From: Neptunomonas japonica DSM 18939
GTDB lineage: Bacteria; Pseudomonadota; Gammaproteobacteria; Pseudomonadales; Balneatricaceae
Reading direction: 5' to 3'
Length of the DNA: 64,000 bases
Assembly: GCF_000422765.1 (NCBI RefSeq)
Contig: NZ_KE383916.1
Location: 182,300-246,299, forward strand
Shown here in pieces: positions 47,900-57,384 of the stretch. The notes below the pieces were generated by a model. It did no database searches, had not been told where the DNA came from, and was given only the letters and a program-made list of their open reading frames with translations. A program made the position numbers and the translations under genes. How positions within the stretch are numbered: the first letter of the stretch is position 1; every line of letters starts with the position of its first letter.

Positions 47900-49648
47900 T
47901 TATTTAACTTCTAAGTTATAACGCTCGCCTAAGTATTCTAAAGTGGCTATTAGGCCATACTGTTTTGCAGAATTTATCAAATCAATATTGAATAGGTTTC
48001 TCATAATCGGGAAATCTTCATCAATGACGCGTGATAAATACGGCTGAGATAGTGGTGTATCTAGTGCTTCTTTGTGTCTGTTTTTTAATCTAAATGAGAG
48101 TTTTCGAGTAAACGGTGGACGTTGAGTGCTTAAAAAAGTTTTTAATCGATATTTTAGAGGTCTAACACCGTTTAAGGAGAAGCCATAGTCACTAGGATAG
48201 TTAGCCAGACGAGAGTTTACCTGGGATATCATGCGGCCTTGTAGGTAGCCTAAGTCTTTATAATTTAAAGGTATTTTTGATGTGTTTGAAATGGCTGCGG
48301 GTTCAAGAAACGGGAAGAGCATCTTACCAAAGCGTTGGTTTAATTGAGCGTCACGACCTGTCCAAAAGCGTCCTCTAAAGTGAGGATACAACTGCTCTAT
48401 TTGGTAGCGTTCTAAATGTTCATTGCTGCTGTTAATGGCGTTTTTCATACACGCGGCCATTTCTTCTCGATACTCTGCTTCTTTAAATTTTGAGCTAAAG
48501 GCGTTTTGGTTATATTGAGAATAAAATGTAGAAACAACATCTTGAGCTCTCATCTTCTTATCGGGAATGTAAAAGAAGTTTCTATAGATTTCACCTAAAG
48601 ATCCATTTAAAGGGATTTGCTCGTTTACATGGCGTTTGAGCCGGTCGTTGCGGTCGGTACCAAAATCAAAGATCCCATATTCAACTTTCCAACCATCAAA
48701 AGCATAAAAATTTGCTTGAGTTATTTCATTGTAGCTATCAAGTTCAATGGTCGGTGCTGTACTTTTGTTTATGCATTCTAATTCAAGGCTTTCGGCCTTC
48801 GCGACGGTTTGTGCAATAACAACATCTTCATCATTGTCGTTGCCGTACACGAAAAGTTTTGGCTTAACTCCGTGTTGCATCAGCATTGCCAATGATAAAC
48901 GCGAGTCAAACCCCCCAGAGAATGAAAGTTTTATGTTATCCCCATATGCGTTAGCAATAGGCTCAAATGCGCTATCAAGCTGCTTACAGTGGTAGCTAGC
49001 TACTTGATCTAGTGTCATATTGGCAGCACAGTTATCATTATCTAAAACCGGGCTTTTAAGCTGAAGATTCTGTGTTTTTTGACCTGTAATTTTTAGGATG
49101 GAGTTTGCTGGTAAAGTGCTAATACCTTTGAGAAGTGATTTGTTCCCAAAAACGGCACCATTGATAACGTATTCATAGCAAGCCTGTGTGTCGAAAAACT
49201 TAGGCTCTGTTATATCGCACATGGATACAAATGAGTTTGAGTATACCGAGCACTGAGCATCGACGTATATTTGGTTACAACCTAGGCCGTCTGATATGAG
49301 GTAAGTGCAGCCGGCTTTTCTCAGTATGACAACATATGTTCCTGTCATTTCTTGCCATGTGAAAGTTTCGGTATTGAAATTATTTAGGAGGCTATTTAGC
49401 CCCAACAGTGATTTACTGCCTTGATAGGAAAAAGTGCCTAGCGACACAATAAAGTCTCCGTTTTCAACTTCTTTCAATACCGGAGTGTTACCTGATAGAT
49501 CGTTAAATAAGATCAGGTTCTTACTGCCCAAATCGATTGTGAGGTATTTCGAAAAGCCGTTTTCAGCCATTCTTTTTATATGGCGATCAACGTTATTTTG
49601 AAATTTCTCTTTGTCGCATAAAACAAAAAAACTCATTGAGTTCTCCAA
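47900..49648 (-). CDS. Asparagine synthase-like protein lacking the glutaminase cysteine
   Basis: This 582-residue protein has an asparagine-synthetase-type fold in which the N-terminal part (MENSMSFFVLCDKEKF, ISDGLGCNQIYVD) lacks the MCGI nucleophile start, so it cannot use glutamine in the normal way. The synthetase half has the PP-loop LSFSGGFDSRLSLAML, with Arg after the DS as in the group found in capsule loci. Such proteins adenylate a carboxylate and form an amide or lactam with an amine that is supplied some other way. It is the last gene of the minus-strand operon starting at 53801. Confidence 0.82.
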   Translation of the reverse strand: MENSMSFFVLCDKEKFQNNVDRHIKRMAENGFSKYLTIDLGSKNLILFNDLSGNTPVLKEVENGDFIVSLGTFSYQGSKSLLGLNSLLNNFNTETFTWQEMTGTYVVILRKAGCTYLISDGLGCNQIYVDAQCSVYSNSFVSMCDITEPKFFDTQACYEYVINGAVFGNKSLLKGISTLPANSILKITGQKTQNLQLKSPVLDNDNCAANMTLDQVASYHCKQLDSAFEPIANAYGDNIKLSFSGGFDSRLSLAMLMQHGVKPKLFVYGNDNDEDVVIAQTVAKAESLELECINKSTAPTIELDSYNEITQANFYAFDGWKVEYGIFDFGTDRNDRLKRHVNEQIPLNGSLGEIYRNFFYIPDKKMRAQDVVSTFYSQYNQNAFSSKFKEAEYREEMAACMKNAINSSNEHLERYQIEQLYPHFRGRFWTGRDAQLNQRFGKMLFPFLEPAAISNTSKIPLNYKDLGYLQGRMISQVNSRLANYPSDYGFSLNGVRPLKYRLKTFLSTQRPPFTRKLSFRLKNRHKEALDTPLSQPYLSRVIDEDFPIMRNLFNIDLINSAKQYGLIATLEYLGERYNLEVK

Positions 49649-49679
49649 TCAATACAGGCAGTCAGTAGTACGGGTGTTT

Positions 49680-50690
49680 TTATGGCTTTAATTTTTTTAG
49701 CAAAGTGGCCGCTTTTGAATACGCACTGATGTGGTACATGGTACGAATTTCATCACTCCATTTGGTGTGCCATTCCATAACTTTCCCATAGAACTCAATA
49801 CGCTCCACTAGCTTATTGTCGAAAATATACTCAAAAGCATCTTGTTTAAGTAATAAAGCTGGCGAGGATATTTTGATACTTTCGTCATAAGTTGTTTTTA
49901 ATATGATAATTGAACCATTACCCGTGATACATAAATCAGTGGCTACTAAGTCATCGTTATACCAAAATTGAAAAACTATAGCGTTACCTTTTTCAGCAAA
50001 GTTGCTAAGCATATCGGTGTAAAAGCGCCCTTGATCGTTATCAGCGCTAATAGCGGTATTTAATTCAGATTTCCAGCCTGCGCCTTCAAGCTTACCGTAT
50101 GCTTGAATCGCCGATGACATTTCGCTAGGAGAAGTCAGCTGAACAAGGCGAGTGGTAACTTCTTCTCTTTCCAGACGGTTTCTCTGCTTACGAAGGTTTT
50201 GTCTTAAATTTTTTCCGCGTTTAGCCCAGTACTCCTCAAAGCTTTCTTTTATAGTCACTCTGGCCGTTTCGATATAAGGCATAGTGCTAAATTGGCTACT
50301 TTGTTCAGGCATAACCAGTAACTCTGGATCTTGCTGGGTGATACTTAGGGCCAAAGAAGTAAATGAGAGTTTCTTACGCAGAGACTGAGCTAAGCTTTGT
50401 GTTGAAACTTCAGCTTTTTGCATCCAGCACCCTATTGGCGCTTGAGATGGTTGGAATGTGCTCCAAAAGCCTATACGGGACTCCACAACAATAGCCATGG
50501 CCTGTATTGAGTTACCTTCTTGGTATATAGCGAGTTTTTCAGTTCCTGCGCCAAAGTGCTTAAGCAGTGGAACTACAAAATTACTGTCCAATAGCGGTGT
50601 AGATGTTGTCTCGCTATTCAGTTGATCCCATTGGTTTGTATGCTTATTAAAATCACTTATAGAGTAAAGGCTCCAGCCTATCGCTTGCAT
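49680..50690 (-). CDS. BcsL/CelD-type GNAT acyltransferase
   Basis: A protein of about 336 residues with the double-GNAT layout of the CelD/BcsL family (GKNLRQNLRKQRNRLEREE and NDDLVATDLCITGNGSIIIL are typical). Family members sit in polysaccharide loci and are expected to acylate sugars. The ATG at 50688-50690 (MQAIGWSLYSI) is chosen. It has GACGAGA a few bases upstream and clears the DegT stop by 16 bases, while the longer frame needs a TTG start inside the preceding gene. It is related in fold to the FemAB-like protein at 24.9 kb but is clearly a different branch. Confidence 0.82.
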   Translation of the reverse strand: MQAIGWSLYSISDFNKHTNQWDQLNSETTSTPLLDSNFVVPLLKHFGAGTEKLAIYQEGNSIQAMAIVVESRIGFWSTFQPSQAPIGCWMQKAEVSTQSLAQSLRKKLSFTSLALSITQQDPELLVMPEQSSQFSTMPYIETARVTIKESFEEYWAKRGKNLRQNLRKQRNRLEREEVTTRLVQLTSPSEMSSAIQAYGKLEGAGWKSELNTAISADNDQGRFYTDMLSNFAEKGNAIVFQFWYNDDLVATDLCITGNGSIIILKTTYDESIKISSPALLLKQDAFEYIFDNKLVERIEFYGKVMEWHTKWSDEIRTMYHISAYSKAATLLKKLKP

Positions 50691-50706
50691 TGTCTCGTCC
50701 ACTTCG

Positions 50707-51906
50707 TTATTTGATTGCGTGTATGATTTTTTCAATCATCCAATCGAGTTCTTTTGATGTTAATTCTTGATGGCAAGGGAATTGAAAAACATGAGAGGAA
50801 AGCGTCATGCTATTTGGGCAAAGTTCTTGATTTATTTGCTCATCAAGAAACTCACCAAACCTCCAAATAGGTACTCCTTGGCGCTTGAGGGTATCAAATG
50901 CTTCTGGACTATTGACAAATAGTGGGAAAACAAGAGGTACACACTCTTTGTCCAAGGCGTCAAATAGTGGGTGGGCATTTTCAAGACCTTCAAGAGCAGT
51001 GTAGAGCTTTTCGTAGTTGGCTCTGCGCTTAGAGGTGATTCGCTTGTAATCACTTTTTTTGATGGTCATCAACGAGGGAGTTGAAGTGTTTTTATGAATC
51101 CAATTTTGATCAAGACCGTAGCCCCCTTCTGAAGATGAAGGGCTAATAGCTGTGCTAACACTGCTTTTTCGTAGACGTTTGATAGAATTCCACGTCAATT
51201 CTTTTACTTTCAAGATGGCTTTTAAAAGCTTACCGAGAAAGCCGAAACGACCGTAATTGATTGCTCTCTCGACAATGTTAAAAAATGATTTTAATTGTAA
51301 AGATGCGGGTTGAGATTCAAGGTTTATAGTGTTTAGAGAGTGCTTTGATGACGCTAATACACCACCGTCAAAGCAGGGGAAGAACTTCATGCTGCTGGCG
51401 ATCGAATAATCCCCTACAGTACCTACCGGCACTCCATTTTTTGAGCCGAAAAAGGCATGAGCGCAGTCTTCTATTAAAATAATGTTGTTCTCATCACAAA
51501 GCTTTTTTACGTTACACAGGTTTTGTATACGTCCGAAGTAGTGAGTGACGATAATAGCTTTAGTAGATGACGTGATTTTCCCTATTATATCGTCATCGTT
51601 AATTGATGTATCTGCATTAATTTGATAAAAAACAGGTGTGGCTACACGCCATAATACCGGAGATATCATTGACTCACAGTGGTATGCAGGAATTAAAACT
51701 TCGTCTTTTTCTGTGATTCCTGCATGCTCTAGTGCAAGCGCTATTCCAGCTCGTCCGCTAGTTACATGTATCTGCTCAGAGTTTGATAGTATTGATTTAA
51801 CATCTCTGGATGTGTGCGACAGCTTGATCGATTTTTCAGACAAGACTGGTGCTAAAGGGATCGCCGGTGAAGGGTAGGAAATCCGGTTGTTTTGCTGCAT
51901 GTTCAT
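50707..51906 (-). CDS. DegT/DnrJ/EryC1/StrS family sugar aminotransferase
   Basis: This 399-residue PLP enzyme of the DegT family usually makes amino sugars from keto-sugar nucleotides. Visible are VLIPAYHCESMISPVLW, ILIEDCAHAFFGSKNGVPVG (PLP-binding Asp and Ser/His region) and GDYSIASSMKFFPCFDGGVL, where the lysine in SMKFF is the Schiff-base residue. It overlaps the upstream asparagine-synthase gene by four bases and precedes the GNAT gene, fitting an aminosugar-then-acylation sequence. Confidence 0.87.
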   Translation of the reverse strand: MNMQQNNRISYPSPAIPLAPVLSEKSIKLSHTSRDVKSILSNSEQIHVTSGRAGIALALEHAGITEKDEVLIPAYHCESMISPVLWRVATPVFYQINADTSINDDDIIGKITSSTKAIIVTHYFGRIQNLCNVKKLCDENNIILIEDCAHAFFGSKNGVPVGTVGDYSIASSMKFFPCFDGGVLASSKHSLNTINLESQPASLQLKSFFNIVERAINYGRFGFLGKLLKAILKVKELTWNSIKRLRKSSVSTAISPSSSEGGYGLDQNWIHKNTSTPSLMTIKKSDYKRITSKRRANYEKLYTALEGLENAHPLFDALDKECVPLVFPLFVNSPEAFDTLKRQGVPIWRFGEFLDEQINQELCPNSMTLSSHVFQFPCHQELTSKELDWMIEKIIHAIK

Positions 51907-53801
51907 CCCTTGCCCTTACTCTCTAGCCATAACTCAAGCACCATAAGAATCCAGATTAGCTCGCCATAGTAAGCTGCGTGTCCATCGCGATGTAGTTTTA
52001 TCAAATGATCTAAAAACTCTACTTTAAAATAGGAACGATTTTTTAGTTTCAACAAGCTTTCATAGGCTAGGTCCTGCAAAGGTTTGTGCGTTTGCATCCA
52101 AACCCCGAATGGAAGACCAAATCCTTGTTTTTTCTTGGTAATCGTTTCATTTGGAAGCCAGTTTGTCATGGCTTCTTTATAGAAGTAACGTAGTTTTTGT
52201 CCTTTTAACTTCCAGTCATCGGGTATTTCGCAGGCTAGCTCGAGCATCGCATCATCAAGCATAGGGTAAGCAACTTCGACACCTGCGAGTGCGCACATGT
52301 GGCTAACTTTCCTTAAGTCGTTGTCTGCGAGAGTGAACTGCCAATCGAGAAAGAGCATTCTGCTCAATGATGTTGCATTCTCAGGAGCATTATAGACTGA
52401 TTCTAATAATTCTAGAGGGTAAGTAGTCGAAATTTGATTTACAAAGTCATCATTGAATATTTCTGACGGTGCGTGCTGGTTAAGAAAGTTATAAGTCTGC
52501 ATACGACCAGGCAGAGGTACGTTTGCCTGATTGACATAACTATTCACTTTGCTGACTAATGGCAATTTTTTTGGAAATGCTTTCAATAAAGGTTCTATCG
52601 CATTACAGCGTAAGCCTTTAGGGATGCTGTTATAGACTTCAAATACTTTTTGTTTCGCATAACGTTCATTGCCAGCAAAAAGTTCATCACCACCATCACC
52701 ACCTAACAGTAATTGCACACCATCTTTGGCTGCTTCTTTTGCACAAAAATAGGCAGGAAGAGCAGAGGAGTTGCCAAAGGGCTCGTCATAACTAGCAACG
52801 ATCTTGGGTAGGGCATCCACAATATCTTCGGGCGTAACATAATACTCATGTAGTTTAACGCCAAAATGTTTTGCTGTGATGCGAGCAAAAGCCATTTCAT
52901 CATAGCCTTTAGCAGAAAATCCGATGGAGTAAGCATGTGCTTGGTTGTCGCTGAGTTCAGAGAGCATTCCTGTAACAGTCGAGCTATCTAAACCACCACT
53001 CAGAAATGCAGCTACAGATTTGTTTTGTGGGATTGAGCGTTTCACTGAATCTTTTAATGTAATGCGCAGCTCTTCGCACTTATCTTCAAAGCTTGATGAT
53101 TGGGTCTTTTTAAACGTCGGTAGCCAGTATCTATCTTGGCTTATAGCGCCATCTTTCCAGCAGATAGAGTGGCCGGCTAGCAGCTTACTCATACCTTCAT
53201 AAATAGGCGTTGGACTGGGAACCATATGAAAGTACACATAGTTATACAGGCCTTGATCTCTTAGCCGAGTGCTTACAGAATCATGTGCGAGTACGGTGCC
53301 CGCAGTACTTCCAAATATGATGTGTTTATCGCACTGGGTATAATACAACGGAATACTGGCTAGGCGATCAACACCGCAAAACAGCGTTTGATTGTTATTA
53401 TCAATAATGACGAAGGCGAAAGATCCTTGGATTCGCTTGGCACATCCATGGCCTTCTGATTCATATAAATTAAGTAGAGTAGCAGCATGGCTCTGTTGTT
53501 CTGCTAATGCTGTTAAGTCTTTTGTAGGCCACCAGGGTGTACCAATGACAGTAACGCTAATGTTATTTGCTTCGTAAACCTCAGCAGTAGAGGCTAGGTA
53601 ATTTTTCGAAGCGCTATCGCTTGCTGTCGATGTAATTGTTAGCGGACTATTCAGTGCTTGTTTCATGTTTATGGCATTTGTGGTGCCATTAGCGTCAGCG
53701 CCTGAAATATCTAACCAACCATAAAATGCAGGCGCTAGCAGTGGCGTAGAAGAATTATTACTTTCATGGTTATGTAAGGTATTTACTACATTCCCTGTCA
53801 T
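51903..53801 (-). CDS. Asparagine synthetase-like protein with degenerate glutaminase domain
   Basis: In 632 residues the class II glutaminase region is recognisable (IQGSFAFVIIDNNNQTLFCG, DRLASIPLYYTQCDKHIIFG) but starts with MTGNVVNTLHNHESNN and a long unrelated N-terminal stretch instead of MCGI. No Cys2 is available. The synthetase half is intact: FLSGGLDSSTVTGML (PP-loop), YDEPFGNSSALPAYF and LLGGDGGDELFAGNERY. It is the first gene of the minus-strand operon and is divergent from acp. It may work like the beta-lactam synthetase class, which uses the amine already on the substrate; that is only a parallel. Confidence 0.85.
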   Translation of the reverse strand: MTGNVVNTLHNHESNNSSTPLLAPAFYGWLDISGADANGTTNAINMKQALNSPLTITSTASDSASKNYLASTAEVYEANNISVTVIGTPWWPTKDLTALAEQQSHAATLLNLYESEGHGCAKRIQGSFAFVIIDNNNQTLFCGVDRLASIPLYYTQCDKHIIFGSTAGTVLAHDSVSTRLRDQGLYNYVYFHMVPSPTPIYEGMSKLLAGHSICWKDGAISQDRYWLPTFKKTQSSSFEDKCEELRITLKDSVKRSIPQNKSVAAFLSGGLDSSTVTGMLSELSDNQAHAYSIGFSAKGYDEMAFARITAKHFGVKLHEYYVTPEDIVDALPKIVASYDEPFGNSSALPAYFCAKEAAKDGVQLLLGGDGGDELFAGNERYAKQKVFEVYNSIPKGLRCNAIEPLLKAFPKKLPLVSKVNSYVNQANVPLPGRMQTYNFLNQHAPSEIFNDDFVNQISTTYPLELLESVYNAPENATSLSRMLFLDWQFTLADNDLRKVSHMCALAGVEVAYPMLDDAMLELACEIPDDWKLKGQKLRYFYKEAMTNWLPNETITKKKQGFGLPFGVWMQTHKPLQDLAYESLLKLKNRSYFKVEFLDHLIKLHRDGHAAYYGELIWILMVLELWLESKGKG

Positions 53802-53836
53802 TATATGTCCTAGTGTCTGCTGATGTTAAGATTTCA

Positions 53837-53852
53837 TGGTTTATGATTTGCA
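53837..53852 (+). promoter_or_regulatory. Candidate sigma54 promoter upstream of acp
   Basis: The sequence TGGTTTATGATTTGCA has GG and GC twelve bases apart, as required for -24/-12 sigma54 elements. The TTTGCA -12 box is a very good match; only the TGG of the -24 box is conserved. It lies about 160 bases before the acp GTG, so the leader would be long. Confidence 0.5.
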
Positions 53853-54013
53853 TGTATGGCGTTCAGTTTATCGTGCTTTTTTAATAATGTCGTTATTGTT
53901 TTCTTGATCGGTTTGTTATTTTACTGCTGAACAATTTTGCTGATTAATCATGAGATGCTAACATTACAATCGTGAGTTTTACCTTAATGGCGTGTCAATA
54001 GTAGGAGTTTTGT

Positions 54014-54265
54014 GTGATTACATTGGATGAAGTGAAGCAGCTTATTGGAGATGCTTTGCAGCTTGGCTCTAGAGTTGATGATTATGATGAATCTACCCCT
54101 TTGTTAGGTAGTATTCCTGAGTTTGACTCAATGGCTGTAGTGATGGTCATAACCGCCATTGAAGAGAACTATGGCGTAGCGGTTGAAGATGACGAGATTA
54201 GTGCTGAAGTGTTTGAAACGATTGGAACACTCTTTAGCTTCGTTAATGACAAAGTTTCTGCGTAA
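54014..54265 (+). CDS. Acyl carrier protein, XrtA locus type
   Basis: A discrete 83-residue acyl carrier protein. The phosphopantetheine site is S39 in PEFDSMAVV, a DSM variant of the usual DSL. The acidic helix VEDDEISAEVFETIGTLFSFV is typical. The start is GTG at 54014 with AGGAG six bases upstream. It lies 19 bases before the fused hydrolase gene. In the same neighbourhood is an AMP-forming ligase with no other obvious acceptor, so this carrier probably holds the acyl or aminoacyl group that the ligase activates. Confidence 0.9.
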   Translation: MITLDEVKQLIGDALQLGSRVDDYDESTPLLGSIPEFDSMAVVMVITAIEENYGVAVEDDEISAEVFETIGTLFSFVNDKVSA

Positions 54266-54284
54266 TTAATATAGTAAAAACTCT

Positions 54285-56084
54285 ATGACTCCCCAGTTTG
54301 TGAATGGCCCTTCGGGGCGACTGTTTATCGCACAGCACTTTGCTAGCGCCGTTGTTGCATCAGAATGGATTATTTATTTACCTGCATTTGCAGAAGAGAT
54401 GAATAAGTCAAGAAGCATGGTGCGAGCCCAAGCTGCTGCTTTTGTTAAAGCAGGTGCTACAGTTATTGTGCCTGATTTATTTGGGACGGGTGATAGCGAA
54501 GGTGATTTCGGTGATGCGAATTGGGATGTGTGGAAACAGGATATTCGTTATCTGGTTTTGAGTGCTCGGCAACAAGGTGCTAAAAAGATTACCTTATGGG
54601 GGTTGAGAGCGGGTGCCTTAATGGCTTTAGACCTAATGGATGAAGGTTTAGAGGAAGTATCACAATTGATACTGTGGCAGCCCGTCCATAGCGGTGAGCA
54701 GATGTTGACGCAGTTTTTAAGGCTGCGTATGGCTGCTGGAATGATGACAGGTGAGCAAGAAACGGTCGCGCAGTTGAGAGAGCGGCTAAGTGCGGGAGAG
54801 AAACTTGAAGTAGCCGGGTATGATGTGGCTCCCTCAATGTTGTCTCTGCTGGACCAGGTTTTATTGAAGAGTATGACGTTTAAGCAACCGCTGAAAATTA
54901 ATTGGTTGGAAATAGTTGCCTCCCAAGGGCGAGGTTTATTACCCGTGTCACAAAAATTGATCGCTTTGTGGCAATCTCAAGATGTTGAGGTTTATTCAAA
55001 AGCGGTTGTTGGTGAGCCTTTTTGGACAACTCAAGAGATAACGCTGGCACCTGATCTTATTGATGAAACAACGCAGTTGATTGCGCCTTCATTAACATCG
55101 GGCATCTCTTGTGCAGAATTACCTGCATCTCGATTGCCTGATTCTGATGCCGTTGTTCATGAAAGTGAGCGTCAGGAGGAGGCGACAGAGCAAGAACTAA
55201 GCTCTGAGCAGCCTTTTGTATTTTCTTGCGAAGGTGAAGAGTTAGTTGCGGTACTGCATTTGCCTAAGAGCCCTGAGAAAGCTGAGAAGCTTGGTGTGTT
55301 AGTCATCGTTGGAGGACCTCAATATCGTGTTGGTAGTCACCGTCAATTTTTACATCTTGCGCGGCACTTAGCTAAGGAAAATATTCCTGTCATGCGTTTT
55401 GACTATCGTGGGATGGGGGACGCTTCCGGCGACTTGTTAGGGTTTGAGAATGTTCACGTTGATATTCAACACGCCATAGATAACTTTATGCACAAAGTAC
55501 CAGGGCTTGATGGTGTTGTGTTATGGGGGCTGTGTGATGCGGCATCGGCGGCGTGCTTTTATGCACCGAGTGATAAGCGAGTTGCAGGGTTAGTGATTTT
55601 GAACCCTTGGGTGCGAAGCGAAGCCGGAGAGGCTAAAGCATTTTTGAAGCATTATTATTTGCAGCGTTTATTTTCTCGTCAACTTTGGTCAAAAGTCATT
55701 AAAGGTGATTTCAAGATATCAGCATCCTTGGCTTCTTTAGTGTCTATGCTTAAGCGCTCTAGTAGCTCTGAAGATACTAGCGTTGTGCAAAGTGAAATAA
55801 CGTGTACGGTTGAGCCTCTTAAACAGTCTTCCACAAACTTACCAGAAAAAATGCAGTCTTCACTTAAAGCCTATCAAGGTCCTGTTCAATATATCATGAG
55901 CGGTAATGACCTCACTGCTGCTGAATTTGATGATGCGGTTAAAGGGTCAAGAAGTTTTACACGATTACTTAAACAAAAAAGAATGCAACGCGAAGACTTA
56001 AAAAGTGCTGATCATACTTTTTCTAAACGTGAATGGAGAAATAAAGTAGCAGCATGGACAGTGAACTGGATTCGTACGCTCTAA
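54285..56084 (+). CDS. Fusion of exosortase A-associated hydrolases 2 and 1
   Basis: This 599-residue protein joins two alpha/beta-hydrolase domains that in other XrtA loci are normally separate proteins. Residues about 1-260 match hydrolase 2 (LPAFAEEMNKSRSMVRAQ, VPDLFGTGDSEGDFGDANWD, LWGLRAGALMALDLM). Residues about 310-599 match hydrolase 1 (GVLVIVGGPQYRVGSHRQF, MRFDYRGMGDASGDLLGFEN, LWGLCDAASAACFYAPSDK). The nucleophile elbow of the second domain has cysteine instead of serine, and that of the first has neither, so catalysis may be unusual. A Glu-rich linker (residues about 270-305) connects them. It overlaps the next gene by 31 bases. Confidence 0.87.
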   Translation: MTPQFVNGPSGRLFIAQHFASAVVASEWIIYLPAFAEEMNKSRSMVRAQAAAFVKAGATVIVPDLFGTGDSEGDFGDANWDVWKQDIRYLVLSARQQGAKKITLWGLRAGALMALDLMDEGLEEVSQLILWQPVHSGEQMLTQFLRLRMAAGMMTGEQETVAQLRERLSAGEKLEVAGYDVAPSMLSLLDQVLLKSMTFKQPLKINWLEIVASQGRGLLPVSQKLIALWQSQDVEVYSKAVVGEPFWTTQEITLAPDLIDETTQLIAPSLTSGISCAELPASRLPDSDAVVHESERQEEATEQELSSEQPFVFSCEGEELVAVLHLPKSPEKAEKLGVLVIVGGPQYRVGSHRQFLHLARHLAKENIPVMRFDYRGMGDASGDLLGFENVHVDIQHAIDNFMHKVPGLDGVVLWGLCDAASAACFYAPSDKRVAGLVILNPWVRSEAGEAKAFLKHYYLQRLFSRQLWSKVIKGDFKISASLASLVSMLKRSSSSEDTSVVQSEITCTVEPLKQSSTNLPEKMQSSLKAYQGPVQYIMSGNDLTAAEFDDAVKGSRSFTRLLKQKRMQREDLKSADHTFSKREWRNKVAAWTVNWIRTL

Positions 56085-57340
56085 ATAAGGTTCTTTTAAT
56101 CGCCTTTCATTATCCGCCGGTTAATGTCAGCAGCGGGATTCAAAGAACACTCGCTTTTTCGCGTTACCTGCCAGAAAACGGTTGGCAGCCAATGGTGCTT
56201 TCCGCTCACCCTAGAGCTTATCCTTCAGTTAGTGATCATCAGCTAGAGGATATTCCGCAAGGTATGCTTGTTAAGCGAGCTTTTGCGCTAGACTCTGCTC
56301 GGCACTTTTCTTTTAAAGGGCGCTATCTTGATGTTTTGGCTTTACCTGATAGGTGGGTAAGTTGGTTGCTAGGTGGTGTTATGTCGGGCTTGAAACTCGT
56401 TCGATCTCAAAAACCTGCTGTTATTTGGTCAACTTACCCTATAGCTACGGCGCATTTAATAGGTCTAGTTATGCAGCGCTTAACAGGGCTGCCTTGGGTG
56501 GCTGATTTTCGAGACGCTATGCTAGATGATGTATACCCAGCTTCAGGGGCTAGAAGGCGGTGCCACGCTTGGCTTGAAAGGAAAGTAGTAGAGGCTTGTT
56601 CTGCAGCTGTTTTTACTACGCCGGGCGCGGTTGAGCTATATAGGCAGCGTTACCCTCATATTTCTGATAGTAAGTGGCATCTGATACCTAATGGCTTTAA
56701 CGAAGAAATATTCGAAGAGGTTGAAGTTGAGTCTAAGAATAATTTAGAAACAAGTAGGCAGAAGCCTTTTCTATTGCTTCATAGTGGAGTGTTGTACCCT
56801 TCTGAGCGCGATCCTCAGCCTTTTTTTGATGCTGTCTCTGAGTTGAAAAATGAAGGCAAGATATCTGCTCAATGTTTTAGCGTGGTTTTGCGAGCCACTG
56901 GGCATGATGAGCTTTACCAGCCTGTCTTAGATAGGCTGAATATTAATGATGTGATTACGTTAGCTGATGGAATTTCTTATCGAGAGGCGTTGTCTGAAAT
57001 GCTAAGCGCAGATGGTCTATTGGTTTTTCAGGCGTCGAACTGCAATCACCAAATTCCAGCTAAAATATATGAATACTTTCGTGCTCAACGACCTATATTG
57101 GCATTGACTGATAGCCAGGGGGATACTGCAAAAGTGTTGCTTGAAGCGGGCCAAGGTTCAATTGTTGCTTTAGATAATAAGGATGCAATTAAGGCAGGGC
57201 TTGAAGGTTTTCTTCAGAAAGTTAGGGCTGGGGAAGAAATAGGGGTAACAAAGGAGGCTGCGCACAAATATTCAAGAAGAGCTTTTTCATCAGAACTGGG
57301 GAAAGTACTTGATAAGGTTGGTCGTGTGAATAAAGAGTAA
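56054..57340 (+). CDS. GT4-like glycosyltransferase
   Basis: This 428-residue GT-B glycosyltransferase has the N-terminal LLIAFHYPPVNVSSGIQRTL, the middle PWVADFRDAMLDDVYPASG and the donor-side FLLLHSGVLYPSERDPQPFF and QIPAKIYEYFRAQRPILAL. It overlaps the hydrolase gene by 31 bases in another frame; I kept the ATG at 56054 because no closer start is seen before KVLLIAFHYPP. The link to the hydrolase-ACP genes suggests that the product of that branch is glycosylated or is transferred to a glycan. Confidence 0.85.
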   Translation: MDSELDSYALNKVLLIAFHYPPVNVSSGIQRTLAFSRYLPENGWQPMVLSAHPRAYPSVSDHQLEDIPQGMLVKRAFALDSARHFSFKGRYLDVLALPDRWVSWLLGGVMSGLKLVRSQKPAVIWSTYPIATAHLIGLVMQRLTGLPWVADFRDAMLDDVYPASGARRRCHAWLERKVVEACSAAVFTTPGAVELYRQRYPHISDSKWHLIPNGFNEEIFEEVEVESKNNLETSRQKPFLLLHSGVLYPSERDPQPFFDAVSELKNEGKISAQCFSVVLRATGHDELYQPVLDRLNINDVITLADGISYREALSEMLSADGLLVFQASNCNHQIPAKIYEYFRAQRPILALTDSQGDTAKVLLEAGQGSIVALDNKDAIKAGLEGFLQKVRAGEEIGVTKEAAHKYSRRAFSSELGKVLDKVGRVNKE

Positions 57341-57364
57341 ACCCATGTTTGTATGGGCTTACTC
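57335..57364. terminator. Hairpin between convergent glycosyltransferase and decarboxylase genes
   Basis: GAGTAA-CCCAT pairs with ATGGG-TTACTC around a six-base loop, with one mismatch. It overlaps the stop codon of the upstream gene, with a T-run a few bases downstream (57371-57376). Placed between convergent genes it probably acts as a terminator for the plus strand and perhaps for both. Confidence 0.6.
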
Positions 57365-57384
57365 ATTGCGTATTTTTTAGTTGG

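Noticed and set aside
47900..53801. Lasso-peptide cluster because of asparagine-synthase-like proteins
   Set aside because: No precursor peptide, leader peptidase or RRE-type gene is nearby, and the neighbours are sugar-modifying enzymes.
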